A stretch of DNA of 64,000 nucleotides from Pseudomonas chlororaphis. GTDB taxonomy: Bacteria > Pseudomonadota > Gammaproteobacteria > Pseudomonadales > Pseudomonadaceae. The first letter of the stretch is position 1. Every line of letters begins with the position of its first letter. This document shows, piece after piece, positions 1 to 9,015 of this stretch. The position numbers and the translations under genes are program-made. The stretch spans positions 1-64,000 of the forward strand of contig NZ_JSFK01000024.1 of the NCBI RefSeq assembly GCF_000783395.1. The letters run 5' to 3'. Below the pieces are notes generated by a model, which was not told the DNA's origin, did no database searches, and was given only the letters and a program-made list of their open reading frames with translations.

Positions 1-900
1 GAAATGGCCGCTGGTGAGCGTCGGTTCGTCACCTTTGCCTTCGGCGAGTTTGTAGTCGCTGCGATGGCGTTCGAGGGCGCGGGTGGAAAGGAACTTGCCG
101 CGCTCGCGGGTGGTGAAACGGCCGGGGTAGTCGTAGTCCTCGAGGTCCGGGGCAAAGGTGCTTTTCGCGGTGCCTTCGGGGAGGATCTGCGGTTTTTCGA
201 AGTCGTAGTCGCGGCGGCTGACGCGGGTGGTGCGGGTTTCCAGACGCAGGTTGAAACGCTTGATCACCGGTTTGTCGGCGGCCATGCCGGAGTCTTGCTG
301 GTAGCTCACCGGTTTCAGCTTGCGGAACACGGTCTGGTCGTCGCCGAACACCAGTTTGTGGCCGCTGCTGCTGTGCTGGAAGTGGAAGTGAATGCCTTCT
401 TCCTCGCACAGGCGCTGGATGAAATGCAGGTCGGATTCGTCGTACTGCACGCAGTACTCGCGTTCCGGGTATTCGGCGTTGAGCTGGAAGCTGTAGGCGT
501 CGGCAAGAATGCCGCGATCTTCCAGCACCTGGGCGATGATCTTCGGCACGGTCAGTTGCTGGAAGATCTGCTGATCGTGGTTATGCCGCAGGTAGGCCAG
601 TTGTGGCACCAGGCTGAGGCTGTAACGGGTCAGGGTCTTGCCGGAGTCGCCTTGCTCGATGCGATAGACCAGACCGTGGATCTTGCCTTCGCCGGTCGGG
701 CCGAAAGTCAGGACGCCGGGCTTGTGCAGCAGCTCTTCAAGTTTGAGGTCCGGGCGGGCGCTGACGAGTTCGAGGTCGAAACGGAACGGTTCGTTGAGGG
801 CTTCGCGACCGGTGAAGCTGAGGACTTGCAGGTCGGCGTTGGCGCCTTCAAGCGTGAGGGTAATGTGGGTTGCGTTGGCGTCCAGCATGCTCGACTCCAT
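1..900 (-). CDS. vgrG: Type VI secretion tip protein VgrG, 5' part (C-terminus outside window)
   Basis: The minus-strand frame from the ATG at 900 stays open to the window edge, giving 300 codons. It encodes the N-terminal gp27-like half of a VgrG spike: an opening beta-rich segment (SFTGREALNEPFRFDLELVS), a middle segment resembling other VgrGs (EYPEREYCVQYDESDLHFIQ, then RLCEEEGIHF) and a long acidic linker. The gp5-like OB fold and beta-helix lie beyond the edge. VgrG trimers form the puncturing tip on the Hcp tube of T6SS. It is only distantly similar to the second VgrG at 10182-12191. No RBS stands out, and an internal ATG 12 bases downstream is an alternative start. It may head a separate vgrG island. 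Confidence 0.93.
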   Translation of the reverse strand, partial: MESSMLDANATHITLTLEGANADLQVLSFTGREALNEPFRFDLELVSARPDLKLEELLHKPGVLTFGPTGEGKIHGLVYRIEQGDSGKTLTRYSLSLVPQLAYLRHNHDQQIFQQLTVPKIIAQVLEDRGILADAYSFQLNAEYPEREYCVQYDESDLHFIQRLCEEEGIHFHFQHSSSGHKLVFGDDQTVFRKLKPVSYQQDSGMAADKPVIKRFNLRLETRTTRVSRRDYDFEKPQILPEGTAKSTFAPDLEDYDYPGRFTTRERGKFLSTRALERHRSDYKLAEGKGDEPTLTSGHF

Positions 901-1018
901 CCATTGGAAAAGCTGTGCCGATGTTGCAACAACTGAAACAGCCGATCAAGCGTCCAAGCGCGCCATAATCAGCGATTAGACTCAGCTCACGATTCAGTCA
1001 CCGAGGGAAGGACGAGCC

Positions 1019-2230
1019 ATGGATTCGCTGATCAACGCCGCCGGACGCGCGCTGTCTGCTGGTGACCCGCTAGGCGCGTTGAACTACGTCGCTCTGCGTG
1101 AGGACCCGCCGGCGCTGGCCCTGCGCGCAATTGCCATGGCTCAGCTCGGTGATCTGCCCCGCGCCAAGGCGTTGTTGCAGCGGGCGGTAAAGGCGTTCGG
1201 CAGCAATGAGCCGCTGTCGCGGGCGCGCTGTGTGGTCGCCGAGGCCGATGTGGCGCTGGCGGCGCGTGATCTGGGCTGGCCGGTGAAGGCACTGGAGGCG
1301 GCGCGGCAGGTTTTGCAGGATCACGGTGACGGTGTGAATGCGGCGCACGCGCGCTATTTACAGATTCGCCGGTTGCTGCTGATTGGCGAATTGGACGAGG
1401 CCGAGACGTTGCTGGGTGAAACTGACCCGGCGCCGTTGCCGCCCGCACTGCGTACCGCGCATGAGTTGATCGCTGCCGGGATTTCCGTGCGTCGAGTCCG
1501 GGCGCACAAGGCCCGCGCGGCGCTGGCGCGGGCGCAGGTTGCGGCGCATCAGGCCGGGATCGCCGCACTGAGCGCCGAGGTCGATCTCGCCAGTCACATG
1601 CTCGCTGCGCCGGCAGCACGGTTGATCGTCGCCGGTCAGGCAAAACTGGTGAATCTGGAGGAGGTGGAAGCGTTGTTCACTTCGTCGACACTGATCGTCG
1701 ATGCCTGTCGCTACAGCGTGCGCGGTGCCGGCATGACGGTGCCGCTGGCCACGCGGCCGGTGCTGTTCAATGTCGCACGATTGCTTGCGCAAGCCTGGCC
1801 GGGCGATGTGGCGCGCGAAACGCTGTTCGCCACAGCCTTTGGTTTTCCCCTCACGGATGAGTCGCACCGTGCCCGCTTGCGGGTCGAAATCGGCCGGTTG
1901 CGTGCGACGTTGGCACCGCTGGCGAGCATTACCGCAACGCCAAGAGGCTTTGCGCTGGTGGCCGCGGATGTGGCGTTGCTGACCCTGCCGGTCGAGGACA
2001 AATACGCGGCGTTGCTGGCGTTGCTTGCCGACGGCGAGAGTTGGTCGAGTTCGGCGTTGGCGCTGGTCTTGGGCAACAGTCAGCGCCAGGTGCAGCGGGC
2101 GTTGGAGGCATTGGCGCTGGTGGGCAAGGTGCAGGCCTTCGGTGTCGGACGGGCGCGGCGCTGGATGACACCGCCCATGCCCGGTTTCGCGACGATCTTG
2201 TTACTCCCGGTGTCGCTGGGCAATGGCTAG
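1019..2230 (+). CDS. TPR-like protein with C-terminal winged-helix/HTH segments
   Basis: 403 residues, starting at an ATG preceded by a purine-rich GAAGGACGAG. Residues 1-170 are Ala/Leu-rich helical pairs typical of tetratricopeptide-like solenoids (for example AIAMAQLGDLPRAKALLQRA). Residues about 215-310 look like an OmpR-type winged helix (VALLTL preceded by RLRVEIGRLRATL). The last about 60 residues form a second helix-turn-helix (LALVLGNSQRQVQRALEALA). This is consistent with a cytoplasmic regulator that couples a protein-interaction module to DNA binding. No partner gene or target is visible. It lies back-to-back with the partial vgrG, but nothing else links it to T6SS. Family assignment is inference. 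Confidence 0.75.
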   Translation: MDSLINAAGRALSAGDPLGALNYVALREDPPALALRAIAMAQLGDLPRAKALLQRAVKAFGSNEPLSRARCVVAEADVALAARDLGWPVKALEAARQVLQDHGDGVNAAHARYLQIRRLLLIGELDEAETLLGETDPAPLPPALRTAHELIAAGISVRRVRAHKARAALARAQVAAHQAGIAALSAEVDLASHMLAAPAARLIVAGQAKLVNLEEVEALFTSSTLIVDACRYSVRGAGMTVPLATRPVLFNVARLLAQAWPGDVARETLFATAFGFPLTDESHRARLRVEIGRLRATLAPLASITATPRGFALVAADVALLTLPVEDKYAALLALLADGESWSSSALALVLGNSQRQVQRALEALALVGKVQAFGVGRARRWMTPPMPGFATILLLPVSLGNG

Positions 2231-2263
2231 GCTGGAACCACACATCCACGAGGAAGCCCCCCC

Positions 2264-2899
2264 ATGAAACACGCAAACGCAGAAATCCTTCGCGAGTACG
2301 GTCCTTTTGACGACATCAAAGGCATTCACGGCGTGACATTCGATGGCCAGCAGGTCTGGTTCGCCAGCGACGGCCAGCTCAATGCACTCGATCCGGTCAG
2401 CGGCGAGACCGTGCGCACGATCAAGGTTGGCGCTGATGGTGGCACCGCGTTCGACGGCCAACATCTGTATCAGATCGCCGATCGCCACATCCACAAAATC
2501 GATCCGGCCACCGGACGCGTTCTGCACACCATTCCGGCACCGGGCAATGGCGGTGATTCAGGCATGGCCTGGGCGGACGGCTCGTTATGGGTGGGGCAGT
2601 ATCGCGAGCGCAAGATTCATCAGATCGATCCGCAGACCGGCGAGATCCTGCGCACGCTGGAGTCGAACCGTTTTGTCACTGGGGTGACCTGGGTGGATGG
2701 TGCCTTGTGGCATGGCACTTGGGAGGGAGATGAAAGTGAGTTGCGACATATCGATCCGCAGGACGGTGAGGTGTTCGAGTCGCTGAAGATGCCGGCGGGG
2801 CAGGGTGTTTCGGGGCTGGAGGCGGACGGTGCCGATCGTTTCTATTGCGGTGGCGGCGACAGTGGGCGGGTGAGGGCGGTGCGTCGACCAAAATCGTGA
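2264..2899 (+). CDS. YncE/glutamine-cyclotransferase-like beta-propeller protein
   Basis: 211 residues, starting at an ATG 6 bases after a good GAGGAAG ribosome site. The sequence has repeated blades with the pattern 'G-W-x-G/S-x-y...I-x-x-I-D-P-x-T-G', seen at residues about 40-60, 75-90, 115-135 and 155-170 (HKIDPATGRVL, HQIDPQTGEIL, RHIDPQDGEVF). These four-stranded units are typical of small beta-propellers. There is no signal peptide, so it is probably cytoplasmic. The substrate cannot be named; relatives are labelled glutamine cyclotransferase-like or Vgb-like, usually without biochemical proof. It stands alone, followed by a REP palindrome pair. Confidence 0.72.
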   Translation: MKHANAEILREYGPFDDIKGIHGVTFDGQQVWFASDGQLNALDPVSGETVRTIKVGADGGTAFDGQHLYQIADRHIHKIDPATGRVLHTIPAPGNGGDSGMAWADGSLWVGQYRERKIHQIDPQTGEILRTLESNRFVTGVTWVDGALWHGTWEGDESELRHIDPQDGEVFESLKMPAGQGVSGLEADGADRFYCGGGDSGRVRAVRRPKS

Positions 2900-2902
2900 G
2901 GT

Positions 2903-2976
2903 GGCCTCTTCGCGAGCAGGCTCGCTCCCACAGTGAACCACTCCAAACCCTGTGGGTGCGAGCCTGCTCGCGATAG
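2903..2976. repeat. REP-type inverted pair (GCGAGCAGGCTCGC family)
   Basis: Two copies of a palindromic core, CGCGAGCAGGCTCGCTCCCA and its near inverse, face each other around a short spacer just after the beta-propeller gene. They can form a cruciform or mRNA hairpin. The same family recurs at 5703-5799 and 61605-61702. Confidence 0.9.
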
Positions 2977-2983
2977 CGGAGTG

Positions 2984-3175
2984 TCAGTCACCGCTGTTTC
3001 GACGGCGTTCGATACCGTCCGGATTGCCGATGTCCAGCAACCTTCTTTCCACCAAGACATTCTCAAGTGCCTGACGCTCGACCGGCGCCATTTGGTGCTC
3101 ACGCTTTTTCAGCTCCAGCAGAATCGGGCTGGACCAAGTGCGGTAGGTCTGTTCGATGTTGCGGCGCGACGTCAT
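2984..3175 (-). CDS. Small conserved-looking hypothetical protein
   Basis: 63 residues from the ATG at 3175, which has GGAGAG 6 bases upstream; an in-frame ATG at 3193 is less well placed. The product (starts MTSRRNIEQTYRTWSS) is charged and predicted helical, with a coiled-coil-like middle (ILLELKKREHQMAPVERQAL). It has no signal or membrane segment. The frame and good RBS suggest a real gene, but I recognise no family. It is convergent with the beta-propeller gene and divergent from the PAS-LuxR gene. Confidence 0.55.
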   Translation of the reverse strand: MTSRRNIEQTYRTWSSPILLELKKREHQMAPVERQALENVLVERRLLDIGNPDGIERRRNSGD

Positions 3176-3373
3176 CAGTCTCTCCTTGATCAAGAGCCCG
3201 GTGTTGCGGGCAGGGGCTCAATCCGATGAGGTATTAACGTTAGACGACAAAGCCGGAAGTCGCGAATGCACCACGATCCCCTATAGGAGTTGTTGCGCTA
3301 ATTAATGGCTCGGCACGATCACGGGCCGCCGCGGTCGTACTCTTCACATGGGCGTATCACTTGTGGAGATCCA

Positions 3374-4870
3374 ATGAGCCAGGAAGTCCTGACCACCGAA
3401 ACCAACCGCCGCCAGTTGCAGCAGATTATCGCCGGGCTGTCCGACGGGGTGATTCTGCTGGAGCTGGATCAGAGCATTCTCTGGGCCAACGAAGCCGCGC
3501 TGGCCATGCACGGTGTCAAACGGATCACCGATCTGGGCCACAATGCCGACGAATACGCCAAGAAATTCAACCTGCGTTATCGCAATAATCATTCGATCAG
3601 CGCCGAAAACTACCCGATCAGCCGCGTGGCGCGCTGTGAGAGTTTCAATGACGTGCTGATTGAAGTGTCGCCGACCGACGACCCGGAACGTATCTGGGTA
3701 CACAGCGTGCGCAGCATGATTCTCACGGATCGCGAAGGGCAGCCCGAGTCGCTGGTGCTGATCATGAGCGACGTCACCGATTGGGCCAACGCCGAGCAGC
3801 GCTTCGAAAGGACGTTTAACGCCAACCCGGCACCGGCAGTGATCTGCCGGCTCAGTGATCTGCGTTACATCAAGGTCAATCCGGGATTTCTGGAGATGAC
3901 GGGCTACACCCGTGAGCAGGTGATTGGCACGTCCTCTTATGAAATCGACATTTTCGAGCAGGCCGAACATCGGGATCTGGCTATTCAGCGCCTGCGCGAT
4001 GTCGCGACTATTCCGCAGATGCAGGCCGAGCTGCGCCTGCCCGATGGCAGCAGCAAGCAGGTGATCGTCGCCGGTCAGCCGCTGACGCTCAACGATGAGG
4101 ATTGCATGCTGTTTTCGTTTGTCGACATGGAGTTGCGGCACAAGGCCGAGGTGGCGCTGCGCCAGAGCGAGGAGCGGTTTGCCAAGGCGTTTCGCCTGAC
4201 GCCTGTGCCGATCCTGATTTGCAGTGCCGACGAACAGCAAGTGATCGACGTCAATCAGGCGTTCCTTGAAACCCTGGCCTATGACAGCGAGGACGTGCTC
4301 GGCAAAACCGTGACGCAACTGGACTTCGTCAGTGACAAAGGGGCACGTGCACGGTTACTGACAGCCCTGCAACACAGCGGGCGGGTTGACCGGGTTGACG
4401 TGCAGGTGCGCGGGAAGGACGGCGATGTGCTGGAGTGCGCATTGTCCGCCGACACCGTGAATATTCAAGACATGCGGTGTTATTTGCTGGTGTTGATGGA
4501 CATCACCGAGCGCAAGCGCACTGAGCTTGAGCTGGTGGCGGCGATTGAGGAGGTGATGAAGGATGCTTCCTGGTTCAGTCGCACGTTGATCGAGAAGCTG
4601 GCCAATGTGAAGAAGGTCAATTCGCCGCAATTGCCCAGCGTGTCGTTCACCGATCTGACGGCGCGCGAGCGTGATGTGCTCGGGTTGATCTGTGAAGGGC
4701 TGGCAGACAAGGAGATCGCGGCGCGGCTGAAACTGGCGCCCAACACGGTGCGAAATCATGTGGCGACGGTGTATTCCAAGCTTGATGTGCACAGCCGCAG
4801 TGAGGCAATTGTCTGGGCGCGGGAGCGTGGGCTGTTTGCCGGGGAATCGAGCGCCAAGGGTCAACGATAG
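3374..4870 (+). CDS. PAS-domain LuxR-family transcriptional regulator
   Basis: 498 residues from the ATG at 3374, preceded by TGGAGAT; an upstream in-frame start at 3305 is less likely. Three PAS modules follow one another: about 10-140 (starting at IIAGLSDGVILLELDQ), 150-265 (NANPAPAVICRLSDLR) and 280-395 (RLTPVPILICSADEQQ). They end in ITERKRTELE, which is typical of a PAS C-cap. The last 65 residues are a LuxR-type HTH (LTARERDVLGLICEGLADKE, then NTVRNHVATVYSKL). It is a cytoplasmic sensor-regulator with no transmembrane segment and no kinase partner nearby. The ligand is unknown. Confidence 0.9.
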   Translation: MSQEVLTTETNRRQLQQIIAGLSDGVILLELDQSILWANEAALAMHGVKRITDLGHNADEYAKKFNLRYRNNHSISAENYPISRVARCESFNDVLIEVSPTDDPERIWVHSVRSMILTDREGQPESLVLIMSDVTDWANAEQRFERTFNANPAPAVICRLSDLRYIKVNPGFLEMTGYTREQVIGTSSYEIDIFEQAEHRDLAIQRLRDVATIPQMQAELRLPDGSSKQVIVAGQPLTLNDEDCMLFSFVDMELRHKAEVALRQSEERFAKAFRLTPVPILICSADEQQVIDVNQAFLETLAYDSEDVLGKTVTQLDFVSDKGARARLLTALQHSGRVDRVDVQVRGKDGDVLECALSADTVNIQDMRCYLLVLMDITERKRTELELVAAIEEVMKDASWFSRTLIEKLANVKKVNSPQLPSVSFTDLTARERDVLGLICEGLADKEIAARLKLAPNTVRNHVATVYSKLDVHSRSEAIVWARERGLFAGESSAKGQR

Positions 4871-5005
4871 GGTGCAAATGCACTAGTGGGTCTGGTGCAA
4901 ATTGAGGTGTTGGCGGGTGAGGTCTGTTCTTAGTCTGGTGGGGTGCGATACGAGGTTTTTTGGCTCGGGATCGCGGCCCTTCGCAGTTGTTATAGGAACA
5001 GTCTG

Positions 5006-5263
5006 ATGATGAATCTTGCGCAGTTGCGCACGCAGCTTGAACGCAGTTTTTCGCCGCTGGCGTGTGAGTGTCTGGTGGATGGTGATCATTCGCTGACCGT
5101 GAAGCTTTATCACCCGATGTCGGGGCAGGTGGATCTGGTGATCAGTGGGCTGAAGCTTGATGCGCTGCGCACGCCTGAGTCGGTTGATGCTTTGATTGAA
5201 GAATTGCGGTATGAGCTTGAGAGTAATTCTTTGCGTTCGTTTCGGGATCCGGATTTGGCTTAG
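5006..5263 (+). CDS. DUF1652 domain protein
   Basis: 85 residues from the first of two adjacent ATGs. The pattern 'LRxxLExxFxPLxCxC...LTVKLY.P.SGQVDLVISGL...LIEELRYEL' fits the small Pseudomonas DUF1652 family, both in length and in spacing of the Leu-Arg and Cys residues. Its function is not known. It is an isolated monocistronic gene, followed by more than 700 bases of repeat-rich non-coding DNA. Confidence 0.8.
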   Translation: MMNLAQLRTQLERSFSPLACECLVDGDHSLTVKLYHPMSGQVDLVISGLKLDALRTPESVDALIEELRYELESNSLRSFRDPDLA

Positions 5264-5990
5264 GGCTTTTGGGTGTCGGTTTCGGTTTGGGCTTGGGCTT
5301 GGCGGCCTTTGGGCCGACCATGCTCTTGGGGTTTTGGGTGAATATCCGTTTTTGTGGGTGCTGCGGCTGGCGGTTCCGCTCTTACAGCGGGTCACTTTTT
5401 CAAACGCCAAAAAGTAACCAAAAGGCTGGGCCCCGGCGTTCGGCCCACTCGCTAAAGCTCGGGGTTCCTTCGTTCCGGGATCGATCCGGGGGCAGCGCCT
5501 ACGGTTTGCTTCGCTGCACCTCCTCTCGCTGTGTTTGGCTTCGCCAAACGGTCGCTGCGCTCCCACCCCCGGATCAATCCCTCCACTCAGCCTGCCGAAG
5601 GGGCCAGCACGGCAAGATCAAGAGCTGCAGCCGAGCTAACGCTCATCCTGTTGAGTGGTGAGAAGCAGGGGCGGTCGCGATTTGCTCTTGCTCTTGCTCT
5701 TCTGTGGGAGCGAGCTTGCTCGCGAAGGCGGCCTGACAGCCGACCAGTCCCTGCCAGATTTACTTAATCCTTGTGGGAGCGAGCTTGCTCGCGAAGGGGG
5801 CCTGTCTGGCAAAGCGAGTCTCAGCCTGCCAATCCTCGCTGATTCCAACGCAAAATCGACAGCCATACCCCTCCGATACGGCCCGTTCACTGGCGCTTGC
5901 GGGTGTCTCGGCTATAAAGAATGAGTGGTCAGGTCTTCCGTGGTCGGTTGGGTCGCGGGAGTTGCTCTTCCATTCATCGCGGGTCGTCCT
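5264..5990. other. Gene-free, repeat-rich intergenic region
   Basis: No frame here has a credible start or protein-like composition. From about 5389 to 5640 it contains a block opening with CACTTTTTCAAACGCCAAAA that resembles a dispersed intergenic block I associate with fluorescens-group genomes (from memory, not searched). From 5703 to 5799 there are two direct REP copies. The last 60 bases before 5991 probably carry the promoter of the lipoprotein gene. Confidence 0.6.
5703..5799. repeat. Two directly repeated REP units
   Basis: TGTGGGAGCGAGCTTGCTCG followed by CGAAGG occurs at 5703 and again at 5772 in the same orientation, 69 bases apart. Each unit is itself a near-palindrome. The direct arrangement differs from the inverted pairs elsewhere in the window. 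Confidence 0.9.
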
Positions 5991-6203
5991 ATGAACCATC
6001 TTGGGAAACGCGTGTTGCCGTTGGCTTTTTTTGCAGTGCTGTTGGCTGGCTGTGCCAGTCCTCCACCCCCTCCGCCAGTGACGCCACCGCCACCGCCGGA
6101 ACGCACTTGTCAGGTTCTCGAAAACACTGAGGTCGCTGGCGACATGTACGCCGACGGGCAGGTCACTCGACACATCACCACCACCCGTTGCGTTACGCAA
6201 TAG
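5991..6203 (+). CDS. Small proline-rich lipoprotein
   Basis: 70 residues starting MNHLGKRVLPLA. A short basic start and hydrophobic stretch lead to the lipobox LLAGC, with Cys at about residue 22. A run of prolines (PPPPPPVTPPPPP) acts as a linker, followed by a 35-residue tail with two cysteines (RTCQVL and TTRCVTQ) that could form a disulphide. It is predicted to be an envelope lipoprotein of unknown role. Its stop overlaps the first codons of the downstream TRIC-like gene, so the two are probably co-transcribed. Confidence 0.75.
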   Translation: MNHLGKRVLPLAFFAVLLAGCASPPPPPPVTPPPPPERTCQVLENTEVAGDMYADGQVTRHITTTRCVTQ

Positions 6204-6838
6204 CGCCGGCGGGGCGCAAGTCTCGGGTTGAGCGGATTGTGCTGGTGGCCGACCTGGTCGGTACTGCGGTGTTTGCCGTGGAAGGCGCCATTGCGGCGAT
6301 GCGCAGTCAGCTCGACTTGCTCGGGGTGATGGTGATTGCGTTTATCGTCGCCCTCGGTGGCGGGGTGACTCGTGACCTGCTCATCGGTGCGACGCCACCC
6401 AATGCTGTGGCTGACTGGCGCTACCCGGCGCTGGCGTTTTTCATGGGCGGGCTGGCGTTTGTTTTTCATGAACAAGTGCTGGGCTGGTCCGGTTCGACGC
6501 TGATCGTGCTGGATGCGGCGGGGTTGGCGCTGTTTGCCGTGGCCGGTGCGCAGAAGGCTTTGAATTTCGGGATCACGCCGTTTGTGGCGATGCTGATGGG
6601 CACGATCACGGGCGTCGGTGGCGGGGTGATTCGCGACATTGTGCTGGCGCGTATACCGGTGGTGTTACAGGCGGACCTCTACGCGAGTTCGGCGTTTGTC
6701 GGTGCGGCGGTGTTGGTCATTGGGCGCAGGTTGGGCGTTTCACCGGTGGCGGCGGCGTTGCTGGCGGGGGCGGCGTGTTTGTTGTTGCGGTTGTTGTCGG
6801 TGCATTTCGGCTGGCAATTACCGAAAGTCATTGCCTGA
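6188..6838 (+). CDS. Trimeric intracellular cation (TRIC)-type channel, UPF0126/YicG family
   Basis: 216 residues with about seven hydrophobic segments in two homologous halves. Each half carries the family's glycine-rich motif, GGGVTRDLL near residue 58 and GGGVIRDIV near residue 143. This duplicated three-helix arrangement defines bacterial TRIC/UPF0126 channels of the inner membrane. The ATG at 6188 overlaps the lipoprotein gene by 16 bases; a GTG at 6239 would remove an unusual basic N-terminus and may be the true start. Monovalent cation conduction is known for some relatives; the role here is inferred. Confidence 0.85.
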   Translation: MRYAIAPAGRKSRVERIVLVADLVGTAVFAVEGAIAAMRSQLDLLGVMVIAFIVALGGGVTRDLLIGATPPNAVADWRYPALAFFMGGLAFVFHEQVLGWSGSTLIVLDAAGLALFAVAGAQKALNFGITPFVAMLMGTITGVGGGVIRDIVLARIPVVLQADLYASSAFVGAAVLVIGRRLGVSPVAAALLAGAACLLLRLLSVHFGWQLPKVIA

Positions 6839-6847
6839 TACACAAAT

Positions 6848-6941
6848 CCCTGTAGGAGCTGCCGAAGGCTGCGATCTTTTGATTTTGATTTTTTACAAAC
6901 AACATCAAAAGATCGCAGCCTTCGGCAGCTCCTACAGGGAC
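6848..6941. repeat. REP-type long inverted repeat (TGTAGGAGCTGCCGAAGGCT family)
   Basis: The left arm reads TGTAGGAGCTGCCGAAGGCT followed by GCGATCTTTTG. The right arm is its near-perfect inverse, with about 23 bases between. In RNA this would be a stem of more than 30 base pairs. It separates the convergent TRIC and SDR genes and may end transcription on both strands. A second member is at 41479-41557. Confidence 0.92.
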
Positions 6942-6967
6942 AAGATCAGTTCAAGTCCCGAGTGCGA

Positions 6968-7735
6968 TCAAGACAGGAACCCACCGTCGACGTTGAGCGC
7001 AACCCCGGTGGTGTAGCTCGACGCATCACTCGCCAGGTACAACACCGCACCGGCCATTTCACTCGGATCGGCCACACGCTTGAGCGGGATCTGCGTCAGT
7101 GCCTGCTTGAGGATCGCATCGTTCTTCACCAGTGCCGAAGCGAACTTGGTGTCGGTCAGGCCCGGCAGCAGGGCGTTGCAGCGGATGCCGAACTGTGCGC
7201 ATTCCTTGGCAAAGACTTTGGTCATGTTGATCACCGCCGCTTTGGTCACCGAATAGATGCCCTGGAAGATCCCCGGGGAAATACCGTTGATCGACGCAAC
7301 GTTGATGATGCTGCCGCCTCCGTTCTCGCGCATCAGTTTGCCGGCTTCCACGGACATGAAGAAGTAGCCGCGAATGTTGACGTCGACGGTCTTCTGGAAC
7401 GCGCCCAGGTCAGTGTCCAGCACGTTGCAGAACTGCGGGTTGGTCGCGGCGTTGTTGACCAAAATGTCGAGGCGGCCGAACTGTTCCTTGATCCCGGCAA
7501 ACACTTGGCTGATCTGCTCCATCTCACCGATGTGGCAGGCCACCGCAGTGGCTCTACCGCCAGCAGCGACGATCGCGTCGGCAACGTGCTGGCAGCCGTC
7601 GAGTTTGCGGCTAGAGACGATCACGTGGGCACCTTGCTGGGCCAACAGTTTGGCGATGGCTTCACCGATGCCACGGCTGGCGCCGGAGACGAAAGCGATC
7701 TTGCCGTCGAGGTCGAACAACTGAGTCTTGGACAT
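6968..7735 (-). CDS. SDR-family NAD(P)-dependent oxidoreductase
   Basis: 255 residues from the ATG at 7735. The classical short-chain dehydrogenase signatures are present: the cofactor loop SGASRGIG at residues 17-24, NNAA at 94-97, and the catalytic set Ser148, Tyr161 and Lys165 (YSVTK). The C-terminus ends in a VDGGF loop, as in 3-ketoacyl reductase-like enzymes. It lies 22 bases downstream of the phosphotransferase-like gene, probably in one operon. Such SDR/APH-like pairs often accompany acyl-CoA dehydrogenases in fatty-acid or hydroxyacyl catabolism, but no such gene is present here. The substrate is unknown. Confidence 0.92.
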   Translation of the reverse strand: MSKTQLFDLDGKIAFVSGASRGIGEAIAKLLAQQGAHVIVSSRKLDGCQHVADAIVAAGGRATAVACHIGEMEQISQVFAGIKEQFGRLDILVNNAATNPQFCNVLDTDLGAFQKTVDVNIRGYFFMSVEAGKLMRENGGGSIINVASINGISPGIFQGIYSVTKAAVINMTKVFAKECAQFGIRCNALLPGLTDTKFASALVKNDAILKQALTQIPLKRVADPSEMAGAVLYLASDASSYTTGVALNVDGGFLS

Positions 7736-7757
7736 AAGGGTTCCTTTGTGTGGGCCG

Positions 7758-8825
7758 TCAGAGGCTCGATTTCGCAATGACCTGCAGGCTCATCTGCTCC
7801 AGCAGTTTGTTCATGTGAATGAACTGCGCGAAGCGTTTGTCCTGGGTCTGGCCATGGTAGAAGCGGTAGTAGATCTGCTGCACGATGCCGGCCAGGCGGA
7901 ACAGGCCGTAGGTGTAGTAGAAGTCGAAATTGTCGATCTGGATGCCCGAGCGTTCGGCGTAGTAATCGACGAATTCACGGCGGGTCAGCATGCCCGGTGC
8001 GTGGCTCGGCTGGCGGCGCATCAGTTGCACCGGCGCCGGATCGTCCGCCTGAATCCAGTAGGCGAGGGTGTTACCCAGGTCCATCAACGGATCGCCGAGG
8101 GTGGTCAGTTCCCAGTCGAGCACGCCGATGATCTGCATCGGGTTGTGTGGGTCGAGAATGACATTGTCGAAGCGATAGTCGTTGTGGACGATGCTCGAAG
8201 TCGGGTGGTCGGCCGGCATCTTGTCGTTGAGCCAGGCTTTGACCTTTTCCCAGTGTGGCGCGTCGGGCGTCAGGGCCTTTTCGTAGCGTTCGCTCCAGCC
8301 TTTGATCTGGCGGGCAACGTAGCCTTCCGGCTTGCCCAGATCACCGAGGCCACAGGCGTTGTAATCGACGCGGTGCAGTTCGACGAAGCGGTCGATGAAG
8401 CTTTTGCACAAGGCTTCGGTTTTCGCTGAGTCGAGGCCCAGTTCCGGCGGCAGTTCCGAGCGCAGGATGATGCCTTTGACCCGTTCCATGACGTAGAACT
8501 CGGCGCCGATCACCGATTCGTCCGTGCAGTGCACGTAAGCCTTCGGGCAATACGGGAAGCCGTCACGCAATTGATTGAGGATGCGGAATTCGCGGCCCAT
8601 GTCGTGGGCAGACTTGGCTTTGTGGCCGAACGGTGGACGGCGCAGGACGAATTCCTGTTCCGGGTATTCCAGCAGGTAGGTCAGGTTCGACGCACCGCCG
8701 GGAAACTGGCTGATCGCAGGCAAGCCGCTCAGGCCCGGAATGTGCGCCTTGAGGTACGGATCGATCAGACTGGCATCGAGTTCTTCGCCAGAGCGGATAC
8801 GGGTGGACTGGTCAGTAAGCGCCAT
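7758..8825 (-). CDS. Phosphotransferase (APH-like) family protein
   Basis: 355 residues with the aminoglycoside phosphotransferase fold. There is an N-lobe with FPGGASNLTY (residues 41-50) and a Lys/Arg-rich strand (FVLRRPP). The catalytic loop is HNDYRFDN at 214-221, and the metal-binding Asp is in VLDWE (Asp237). The length and the FVDYYAERSG segment resemble the ACAD11-type kinase domain that phosphorylates 4-hydroxyacyl-CoA in animals and bacteria, so an acyl-CoA role with the SDR partner is likely, not antibiotic resistance. The ATG at 8825 follows AGAAGGGATA. Confidence 0.88.
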   Translation of the reverse strand: MALTDQSTRIRSGEELDASLIDPYLKAHIPGLSGLPAISQFPGGASNLTYLLEYPEQEFVLRRPPFGHKAKSAHDMGREFRILNQLRDGFPYCPKAYVHCTDESVIGAEFYVMERVKGIILRSELPPELGLDSAKTEALCKSFIDRFVELHRVDYNACGLGDLGKPEGYVARQIKGWSERYEKALTPDAPHWEKVKAWLNDKMPADHPTSSIVHNDYRFDNVILDPHNPMQIIGVLDWELTTLGDPLMDLGNTLAYWIQADDPAPVQLMRRQPSHAPGMLTRREFVDYYAERSGIQIDNFDFYYTYGLFRLAGIVQQIYYRFYHGQTQDKRFAQFIHMNKLLEQMSLQVIAKSSL

Positions 8826-9015
8826 GCTTATCCCTTCTGCTTATTTTGGAGGCCAGACATCATTGGCTAATCTAATGGTGCGCTCGGGCAGTCACAAGCG
8901 CAGGTCGGTCTTATAGGTTAGCGTGTTGCCGGATAATCACCTTTGAGAATGTGCGCGACGGGCCGCAGCAGACTAAGGTTTAGCGGGTATGCCATGGGCA
9001 AAAAGGAGCGTTGAA